Of a DNA stretch of 17,574 bases, positions 1-5,182 are shown in pieces. The notes beneath the pieces were generated by a model. That model was not told the origin of the DNA, made no database searches, and was given only the letters and a program-made list of their open reading frames with translations. The translations under genes and the position numbers were made by a program. The stretch comes from DATCYZ01 sp036526195 (GTDB taxonomy: Bacteria; Pseudomonadota; Gammaproteobacteria; Burkholderiales; SG8-39): the NCBI GenBank assembly GCA_036526195.1, contig DATCYZ010000018.1, positions 1 through 17,574 of the forward strand, read 5' to 3'. The first letter of the stretch is position 1. Each line of letters starts with the position of its first letter.

Positions 1-414
1 GAGCGCGCACGCGGACCGCGGCCCGAGGGCGGCAACGGCAATGGCAACGCGCGCGGTCAGGGCGCGCCTCGCGGTCAGGGCGCGCCTCGCGGTCAGGGCG
101 CACCACGCGGTCAGGGCGCACCACGCGGTCAGGGTGTGCCGCTCGGGCAGGGGGCAGCACGCCCGGCCTGGCGCGGGGCGCGCGGTCGGGGGTCGGCGCC
201 GATCGACGCCGACGAGCGCACCCGTCAGCTGAACGATTTCCGCGCGCGCGCGCGGCAGGATCCGTCGGAGCATCGCCTGCCGCCGCTGCCGCGCGAGGAC
301 CCCGCGGCCAAGCCGGTCAAGGAGAAGCGCGAGCCGACCATCGTGCGTCGCGTGGCCAGCCGGTTTGCCACGCTGCTCAGCGGCGCGCCGCGGCCCGACC
401 CCGAGAAAAAGTAG
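1..414 (+). CDS. C-terminal part of an unrecognised protein with an RGQGAP-repeat tail (5' end outside window)
   Basis: The reading frame is open from the first base and ends at TAG 412-414, giving the last 137 residues of a longer protein. The visible part starts with a Gly/Asn/Arg-rich stretch, then about five copies of a six-residue repeat (GQGAPR), then a charged Pro-rich linker, and ends in a basic, partly hydrophobic segment (TIVRRVASRFATLLSG) and a lysine tail. No folded domain is visible. Such Arg-Gly-rich disordered tails are common on bacterial RNA-binding proteins such as DEAD-box helicases or RluB-type pseudouridine synthases. The N-terminal domain that would decide this is missing, so no function is assigned. 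Frame choice rests on the in-frame 18-bp repeat and the acidic/basic composition continuing to a stop just before two stem-loops. Confidence 0.7.
   Translation, partial: ERARGPRPEGGNGNGNARGQGAPRGQGAPRGQGAPRGQGAPRGQGVPLGQGAARPAWRGARGRGSAPIDADERTRQLNDFRARARQDPSEHRLPPLPREDPAAKPVKEKREPTIVRRVASRFATLLSGAPRPDPEKK
55..144 (+). repeat. 18-bp tandem repeat, five copies, inside coding sequence
   Basis: Five head-to-tail 18-bp units begin with GGTCAG at 55, 73, 91, 109 and 127. Units 1 and 2 are identical to each other (GGTCAGGGCGCGCCTCGC), units 3 and 4 are identical to each other and differ at two bases from units 1-2, and unit 5 is degenerate. The unit length is a multiple of three, so it encodes a six-residue repeat without breaking frame. 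The pairwise identity suggests recent unit duplication by slippage. Confidence 0.9.
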
Positions 415-426
415 GTCCTCCCGCGG

Positions 427-478
427 GCGCCGCGCGAATTCGCGGCGCGAAACCGCCGCGCGATCGCATCGCGCGGCG
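427..478. terminator. Two adjacent strong GC stem-loops, probable transcription end
   Basis: The first hairpin has an 8-bp perfect stem, GCGCCGCG (427-434) with CGCGGCGC (441-448), and loop CGAATT. The second has an 11-bp perfect stem, 454-464 with 468-478, and a 3-nt CGC loop. They start 13 nt after the stop of the upstream gene and precede the sulfatase gene. Neither is followed by a clear T run, so they are not textbook Rho-independent terminators. They may act as terminators, transcript-end protectors, or a bidirectional barrier. Confidence 0.45.
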
Positions 479-491
479 CGCGTCCCTGCCT

Positions 492-521
492 TATCCTGAG
501 CCTTTCCGGACCGACGGTCCG
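492..521 (+). promoter_or_regulatory. Possible -10 and leader hairpin upstream of the sulfatase gene
   Basis: A TATCCT hexamer (492-497) resembles a sigma70 -10 element, but no convincing -35 was found. Just downstream, 507-521 is a perfect inverted repeat, CGGACC-GAC-GGTCCG, which ends 5 nt before the GGAG ribosome site (527-530). It could be an operator or a leader hairpin affecting translation. This is suggestive only. Confidence 0.3.
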
Positions 522-538
522 CAGACGGAGCCGGGCGC

Positions 539-2074
539 ATGGGCCGCAAGATCCTTTTCGTGACGACGGACCAGCAACGCTGGGATGCGCTCGGCTGCAA
601 CGGCGGGCGCATCGCGCGCACGCCCGTGGTCGACGCGCTGGCCGCGTCGGGAATCAACTACCGCCGCGCGCACAACCAGAACGTGGTCTGCATGCCTGCG
701 CGCGCCACCATGCTCACTGGCCAGCACGTGCGCAGCCACGGCGTGACCATGAACGGCATTCCCTTGCCCGAGGATGCACCGGACGCCGCGCGCGTGCTGC
801 GCGAGCGCGGCGGCTACCGCACGGCGCTGATCGGCAAGGCGCACTTCGAGCCCTCTTCGGCGCCGGGCGGCCCGTACTTCGAGAACTACGCCGCCAGCCG
901 GAACCTGACCGGCCCGCACCGCGGCTTCGAGCACATGGAACTGTGCGCGCACACCGGGCGCGCCGGCCGCAGCCTGTACCACTACCCGAAGTGGCTCGCC
1001 GAGACCCACCCGGGCGCGGCCGAGGGCTACCAGGAGTACGTCACGCCGCAGAAGACCATCAGCTGCATGCGCGGCGGCGACACCGGCGCGATCCAGGTCT
1101 GGCACAACGCGATCCCGCGCGAGTGGTACCACACCGACTGGGTGGCCGATCGCGTCATCGCCTTTCTCGACACGCTCGCCGCGGACGAGGACTGGTTCGT
1201 CTGGATGAGCTTCCCCGACCCGCACCATCCCTGGGACCCGCCGGCCTCGGAGCTCGGGCGCGTGAACTGGCGCGACCTGCCCCTGCCTGCCGGGCATCCG
1301 GGCAGCCGCGAAAAGACCGAGGCGATGCTCGCGAAAAAGCCGCACCACTGGCTCGACTGGTACCTCGGGCGCGCGCAGTACAACTACGAGATCCCACCCG
1401 CGTTCGTGCCCTGCCAGCTGACCGATGACCAGATCCGCGAAGTGAACGCCATGGTGCACATCGAAAACGAGTTGATCGACGAGGCGCTCGGCCGCGTACT
1501 CGCGCACGTCGAAGGGCGCGGCTGGGGCGGGGACACCGACGTGCTCTACACCACCGACCACGGCGAGTTCCAGGGCGACTTCGGCATGCTCTTCAAGGGG
1601 CCGTACCACGTCGACGCGCTGATGCGCGTGCCGCTGGTGTGGCGGCCGGCGCCCTCGGCCGGCGTGGCGCCCGCGGTGGTCGAGGCGCCCGTGGGCCATG
1701 TCGACCTCGCGCGCACCTTCTGCGCGATCGCGGGTATCGCGCCCGACGCGCGAATGCAGGGCGAGGTGCTGCCGGTCTCCGGCGCGAACGGGCGCGAGCG
1801 GGTGATCACCGAGTGGGACGGCGGCTTCGGCGGCCATGACATCCGCCTGCGCAGCCTGTACCGCGACGGGTTTCTCTGCACCGTGTACGAGATGACGAAC
1901 GTCTACGCAGGCACCGAGGGCGAGCTCTACGACCTCGCGAACGACCCGCAACAGTGGGAGAACCTCTGGGACGATCCGGCCCATGCCTCGCTGCGCAGCG
2001 ACCTGGTGGCCGACCTCTACGATCACCTGCCGCAAGCGCGCACGCCGCCGCTCGAACAGGTCGCGCCGGTCTAG
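539..2074 (+). CDS. Formylglycine-dependent sulfatase family hydrolase
   Basis: The 511-residue protein belongs to the alkaline phosphatase/sulfatase superfamily. Visible signatures are the N-terminal metal-binding TTDQQR (D11, Q12), the core C-x-P-x-R motif CMPARATMLTG with Cys51 as the residue oxidised to formylglycine, GKAHFEP, DPHHPWDPP (D227, H229, H230) and the C-terminal metal site TTDHGEFQGD (D340, H341). The family hydrolyses sulfate esters, but the same fold and motif also serve phosphonate or phosphate mono- and diesters, so the substrate is not fixed. No signal peptide is seen, so it is probably cytosolic. The ATG at 539 is preceded by GGAG with an 8-nt gap. No formylglycine-generating enzyme is encoded nearby; one would have to be elsewhere. 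Its stop overlaps the stop of the convergent permease gene. Confidence 0.9.
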   Translation: MGRKILFVTTDQQRWDALGCNGGRIARTPVVDALAASGINYRRAHNQNVVCMPARATMLTGQHVRSHGVTMNGIPLPEDAPDAARVLRERGGYRTALIGKAHFEPSSAPGGPYFENYAASRNLTGPHRGFEHMELCAHTGRAGRSLYHYPKWLAETHPGAAEGYQEYVTPQKTISCMRGGDTGAIQVWHNAIPREWYHTDWVADRVIAFLDTLAADEDWFVWMSFPDPHHPWDPPASELGRVNWRDLPLPAGHPGSREKTEAMLAKKPHHWLDWYLGRAQYNYEIPPAFVPCQLTDDQIREVNAMVHIENELIDEALGRVLAHVEGRGWGGDTDVLYTTDHGEFQGDFGMLFKGPYHVDALMRVPLVWRPAPSAGVAPAVVEAPVGHVDLARTFCAIAGIAPDARMQGEVLPVSGANGRERVITEWDGGFGGHDIRLRSLYRDGFLCTVYEMTNVYAGTEGELYDLANDPQQWENLWDDPAHASLRSDLVADLYDHLPQARTPPLEQVAPV

Positions 2075-2985
2075 CGCTTCGCCTTGCGCCCGCGCAGCAC
2101 GCTTTCGCGGTGCGCGATGAAGGTGGTCGCGGCCACCACGATGCCGGCGCCGAGGAAGGTCCAGCCGTCGGCGGTCTTGCCGAACACCGTGATGTCGAGG
2201 ATCGAGGCCCAGACGATGCCGAGGAAGGTGAGCGGCTGGATCGCCGAGATGTCCACGAGGCGAAACGCCTGCGTCATGAAGAAGTAGGCGATGGTGCCGG
2301 TGAGGCCGGCAAACAGGATCAGGCCGAACTGCACGAGCGTCGGCGTCTGCCACAGCCAGAGGCCGAAGGGCGCGAAGCACAGCGCCCCGAGCAGGCTCTG
2401 CCAGAACACCACCAGCATCGCCGAGTCGCGCCCGGCGACCACCTTGGCCACGAGGTTGGAGCCGGCGATCAGCGGCACCGAGGCGAGCATCAGCAGCGCG
2501 CCGGCGTCCATCGTGCCGACGCCCGGGCGCAGGATGACGAGCATGCCGACGAAGCCCGCGGCCACCGCCAGCCAGCGCTGCGCGCGCACTTTCTCGCCGA
2601 GGAACAGCGCCGCGCCGAGGGTGACGAAGATCGGTCCGGTGAAGGAGAGCGCCGCCGTGGTGGCGAGCGGGATCAGCGCCACCGCCGAGTACCAAATGCC
2701 GTAGCCCGTGGTGTGAAAGATGGCGCGCAGCCCGTGCAGCTTCAGGTCCTGCGTGCGCGCGCCGGCGAAGCCGCCGCGCAGCACGAACGGCGCGATGATC
2801 AGCATGCCGGCAAGCCATCGACTCCACGCCACGAAGAGCGGCGGCAGTTCCAGCGTCAGTTGCTTGACCGTGACGTTCAGGCCCTGGAAGACGAGGCCGG
2901 CGGCGATCGCGTAGGCGAAGCCGCGCGCGGTGCGCGCGGCGAGCGCGCGGCGCGCTGCGCCGTCGTCGGAGGCGGGTGGGGTCAT
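2071..2985 (-). CDS. EamA/DMT-superfamily inner-membrane transporter
   Basis: This 304-residue very hydrophobic protein has about ten predicted membrane segments arranged as two EamA halves. The first half runs from about residue 20 (GFAYAIAAGLVFQGLNVTVK) to 150, with the typical LSFTGPIFVTLGAALFLGEKV near its end. The second runs from about 160 to 295, with QAFRLVDISAIQPLTFLGIVW as the matching segment and a basic Lys/Arg C-terminus. Family members (RhaT, YdcZ, S-adenosylmethionine and amino-acid exporters) move small metabolites across the inner membrane. The substrate here cannot be read from sequence. Length is normal for the family. The ATG at 2985 lacks a Shine-Dalgarno sequence but sits 9 nt after a TAGGAT hexamer. 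It is convergent with the sulfatase gene, so a shared role is not implied. Confidence 0.9.
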   Translation of the reverse strand: MTPPASDDGAARRALAARTARGFAYAIAAGLVFQGLNVTVKQLTLELPPLFVAWSRWLAGMLIIAPFVLRGGFAGARTQDLKLHGLRAIFHTTGYGIWYSAVALIPLATTAALSFTGPIFVTLGAALFLGEKVRAQRWLAVAAGFVGMLVILRPGVGTMDAGALLMLASVPLIAGSNLVAKVVAGRDSAMLVVFWQSLLGALCFAPFGLWLWQTPTLVQFGLILFAGLTGTIAYFFMTQAFRLVDISAIQPLTFLGIVWASILDITVFGKTADGWTFLGAGIVVAATTFIAHRESVLRGRKAKR

Positions 2986-2994
2986 GGGGCGGCC

Positions 2995-3000
2995 ATCCTA
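2995..3000 (-). promoter_or_regulatory. -10-like TAGGAT just upstream of the permease start
   Basis: Reading the minus strand, TAGGAT lies 9 nt before the ATG at 2985 and no ribosome-binding sequence lies between. If it is a -10 element, transcription would start at or very near the ATG, giving a leaderless or nearly leaderless mRNA. No clear -35 was found. Confidence 0.35.
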
Positions 3001-3070
3001 CCGTCCGGCCGCCCGGACGGGCCGCGCTGCAGCGAACCGGTTTGCCGACGCCGGTGCCGGCGCCGAAAAA

Positions 3071-3079
3071 TGCTAGCCT
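3071..3079 (+). promoter_or_regulatory. Extended -10-like element upstream of the methyltransferase gene
   Basis: TGCTAGCCT matches the extended -10 pattern TGnTAnnnT. A TTGCCG occurs upstream at 3042-3047, but 26 nt is too far for a standard spacer. The element is 6 nt before an ATG (3086) that opens a 10-residue ORF and 29 nt before the preferred start of the methyltransferase gene (3109). Confidence 0.3.
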
Positions 3080-3085
3080 GCCGCC

Positions 3086-3118
3086 ATGCATCCTCCGGCC
3101 TCTCGCACATGCTCCTGA
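3086..3118 (+). other. Possible 10-codon upstream ORF overlapping the methyltransferase start
   Basis: ATG 3086 to TGA 3116-3118 would encode MHPPASRTCS in a frame different from the methyltransferase. Its last codons overlap the methyltransferase ATG (3109), so terminating ribosomes would release 7 nt past that ATG. It lies 6 nt after a -10-like element and lacks a ribosome-binding site. Short ORFs like this arise by chance, so this is a low-confidence call. Confidence 0.2.
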
Positions 3119-3936
3119 GCCTGCTGCGCTCGATCCGGCGTCGGCCGGCGGCCGCGCCCGAACGCACGGCGGCGGTCGGGCGCGTGCAGGACATGGCGCG
3201 CATGGCGACGCTGGCCGCCGGGGCGCCGCTCGAGCAGCACCTCGGGATCCTGTTCGGGGACGTGAAGATCGCGGGCCTGTCGCTCGAGACGCTGATGCGC
3301 GAGACGCTCGCCGAGACGCGCATGAAGATCTCGCCGGACAAGGTGATCCACCGGCGCGTGACGTCCTTCTTTCTCGGGCAGTACTTCCTGCATTCGCTCT
3401 CGCTCGACGGGCGGCGCGCCGAGTGCGGCGTGTTTGCCGGCACGAGCGCGCGCTTCATGTGCCGTGCGGCGCGGGCGCAGGATCCGCAGTTCGATGGCAG
3501 CGGCATGCACCTGGTCGACAGCTTCGAGGGCATTCCAGCGGGAGGCGTAGAAGACCGCATCGACGGCCTGGCCGAGTCCGAGATGCCGTCGGTGACACGG
3601 GCTGGCGCCCTGTCCTCGCCCGTGGAATCGGTCCGGCGCGCCATGGCCGACTTTCCCGGCGTGTCGATCCACAAGGGCTGGATCCCGCAGGTGCTGGCGG
3701 AACTGCCCGAAGACCGGTGGGCCTTCGTGCATGTCGATGTCGACCTGTACGCGCCGACGCGGGCCGTGCTCGAGTACTTCGAGCCGCGCCTGGTGGCGGG
3801 CGGCGTCATCGTCTGCGACGATTACGGATCTGCGTTGTTCCCTGGAGCCCGGCGCGCGTGGGACGAATACTGCAAGGCCCGCGAACTGTCGTTCGTCATG
3901 CTGCCGACCGGGCAGTCGGTGCTGGTCGGGCGCTGA
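3109..3936 (+). CDS. TylF/macrocin O-methyltransferase-like SAM-dependent methyltransferase
   Basis: A 275-residue protein of the TylF (macrocin 3-O-methyltransferase) family. Visible signatures are the SAM-binding loop ECGVFAGTSA starting at E105, the acidic strand HLVDSFEGIP, the metal-binding HVDVDLYAPTRAVLEYF (D210, D212) and the late GGVIVCDDYG (D237, D238). The family methylates sugar hydroxyls in antibiotics, but many members occur alone or in surface-glycan loci. No glycosyltransferase or polyketide genes are present here, so the acceptor is unknown. The start is uncertain: ATG 3109 gives 275 residues and in-frame ATG 3070 gives 288. Neither has a good ribosome site, and 3109 was preferred because a -10-like element at 3071-3079 would exclude 3070. 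The frame is open further upstream to 1954, but that part runs antisense through the permease gene and is not coding. Confidence 0.85.
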   Translation: MLLSLLRSIRRRPAAAPERTAAVGRVQDMARMATLAAGAPLEQHLGILFGDVKIAGLSLETLMRETLAETRMKISPDKVIHRRVTSFFLGQYFLHSLSLDGRRAECGVFAGTSARFMCRAARAQDPQFDGSGMHLVDSFEGIPAGGVEDRIDGLAESEMPSVTRAGALSSPVESVRRAMADFPGVSIHKGWIPQVLAELPEDRWAFVHVDVDLYAPTRAVLEYFEPRLVAGGVIVCDDYGSALFPGARRAWDEYCKARELSFVMLPTGQSVLVGR

Positions 3937-3954
3937 AGCCGGCTGGAGGAATGT

Positions 3955-4029
3955 TGGTGGGTGCTAGTGGTATCGAACCACTGACCCCTTCCGTGTGAAG
4001 GAAGTGCTCTACCACTGAGCTAAGCACCC
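3955..4029 (-). tRNA. tRNA-Val, anticodon CAC
   Basis: The minus strand folds as a complete cloverleaf. The acceptor stem pairs GGGTGCT (4029-4023) with AGCACCC (3965-3959), with discriminator A at 3958 and an encoded CCA at 3957-3955. The D-arm contains TAGCTCAGTGGTAGAGCA. The anticodon arm is CTTCC-TTCACAC-GGAAG (4004-3988) with anticodon CAC at 3997-3995, reading valine GUG. The 5-nt variable loop is GGGTC and the T-arm AGTGG-TTCGATA-CCACT has all five pairs. All stems pair perfectly. It sits between the 3' end of the methyltransferase gene and the 3' end of ackA. No integrase or attachment-site duplication is seen beside it. Confidence 0.97.
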
Positions 4030-4048
4030 TGCCGGGGAGCCGCGGATT

Positions 4049-5182
4049 TTACGCGGGGATGGCGGGGCCTGCAATCAGGCGCTGGACATGCCCGGCGATG
4101 ACCCGCGCCTCGTCCGCGGCCTGCACCCAGACGGCGACCTTGCTGCGCACGCGGCTGATGCGCGGTCCGCCGCGGCGGTTGGCGCGGGAATCGAGCTTGA
4201 CGCCGAGCCAGGCCGAGGCGTCGCAGACGCGCGCGCGGATCTCCGGGGCGTGCTCGCCGATGCCGCCGGTGAATACCATCGCATCCAGCCCGCCGAGCGC
4301 GGCCGCGAGGGACCCGAGTTCACGCGCGATGCGATAGACGAACAGGTCGATGGCGAGCCGCGCGCCCGGGGCGTCGCTCGCCAGCAGGTCGCGCATGTCG
4401 CCCGACAGGCCGGACACGCCGAGCAGGCCGGATTCTCGGTACAGGAGGCGCTCCAGCGCCGCCGCGTCCAGGTGATGCGCCTGCATCAGGTGGAGCAGGA
4501 CCCCGGGGTCGAGCGCGCCGCTGCGCGTCGCCATCGGCAGCCCGTCGAGCGCGGAGAACCCCATGGTGTTGCAGATGCTGCGCCCGGCGCGCAGTGCGGT
4601 CATGCTGGCGCCCGCGCCCAGGTGCAGGATCACGGTGCGGCCGGCGGCGGCGCGCGCATCGAGCGCGGGCAGGGCGCAGGCGACGGCTTCGCAGGCAAGG
4701 CCGTGGAAGCCGTAACGGCGCAGCCCCGAGGCGTGGAGCGGCGCGGGCAGCGCGAAGCGCTGCGCCAGGTCCGGCATGTCGCGGTGAAAGGCGGTGTCGA
4801 AGCAGGCGACCTGCGGCAGCGACGGATCGGTCGCCAGCAGCCGGCGGATCGGCGCGATGCAGTTCGGCTGGTGCAGCGGCGCGAGCGGCGAGAGCGCGGA
4901 CAGCGCATCCAGCAGCGCCGCATCGACGCGCACCGGGTCGCCGAACTGCGGGCCGCCGTGCACCACGCGGTGGCCCACGGCGACGAGCGGCGTGGCCTGT
5001 GACGTGGCCTGGCGCATGACCCCATCGAGCGCGCACGCGAAGGCCTCCGGCGTCGGATCATTCACTTCCGCCTGCCCCGACGCGAGTTGCACCAACCCGT
5101 CGGCGCCGGATCCGAAGCGCGCCCATTTCAGGCTCGACGAGCCGGCGTTCAGCACCAGGATCGCGCCCGGCACGGCGATCAT
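4049..5182 (-). CDS. ackA: Acetate kinase
   Basis: A 377-residue acetate kinase that interconverts acetyl phosphate plus ADP with acetate plus ATP in the cytosol. Visible signatures are LVLNAGSSSLKW near the N-terminus (N12), HRVVHGG (R72), CFDTAFH (D129, H133), RRYGFHGL (H160), HLGAGAS (187-193), MATRSGALDPG (R220) and FTGGIGEHAP. The HLGAGAS element has Ala where many members have Asn. The start was set at ATG 5182, which overlaps the xfp stop as ATGA and follows a GGAAGGG. A TTG at 5197 in the same frame is less likely. The overlap implies translational coupling to xfp, whose product, acetyl phosphate, is this enzyme's substrate. It is slightly shorter than the usual 390-400 residues but otherwise complete. 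Confidence 0.95.
   Translation of the reverse strand: MIAVPGAILVLNAGSSSLKWARFGSGADGLVQLASGQAEVNDPTPEAFACALDGVMRQATSQATPLVAVGHRVVHGGPQFGDPVRVDAALLDALSALSPLAPLHQPNCIAPIRRLLATDPSLPQVACFDTAFHRDMPDLAQRFALPAPLHASGLRRYGFHGLACEAVACALPALDARAAAGRTVILHLGAGASMTALRAGRSICNTMGFSALDGLPMATRSGALDPGVLLHLMQAHHLDAAALERLLYRESGLLGVSGLSGDMRDLLASDAPGARLAIDLFVYRIARELGSLAAALGGLDAMVFTGGIGEHAPEIRARVCDASAWLGVKLDSRANRRGGPRISRVRSKVAVWVQAADEARVIAGHVQRLIAGPAIPA

Noticed and set aside
55..144. CRISPR-like array
   Set aside because: The 18-bp units are contiguous without spacers and encode an in-frame peptide repeat.
491..3091. Long minus-strand open frame of 866 codons
   Set aside because: It is antisense to the sulfatase gene and out of frame with the permease. 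Its Arg/Ala/His-rich low-complexity composition is the usual shadow of GC-rich genes.
1954..3108. Upstream extension of the methyltransferase frame
   Set aside because: The extension is antisense to the permease gene and reads as low-complexity charged sequence; the family domain begins after 3109.
3955..4029. tRNA as an integration site for a genomic island
   Set aside because: No integrase gene or direct repeat of the tRNA 3' end was found in the window.
4608..4622. AckA HLGAGAS (Ala for Asn) as an inactivating change
   Set aside because: All other catalytic residues (N12, R72, D129, H160, R220) are present, and Ala at this position is, to my knowledge, tolerated in proteobacterial homologues.
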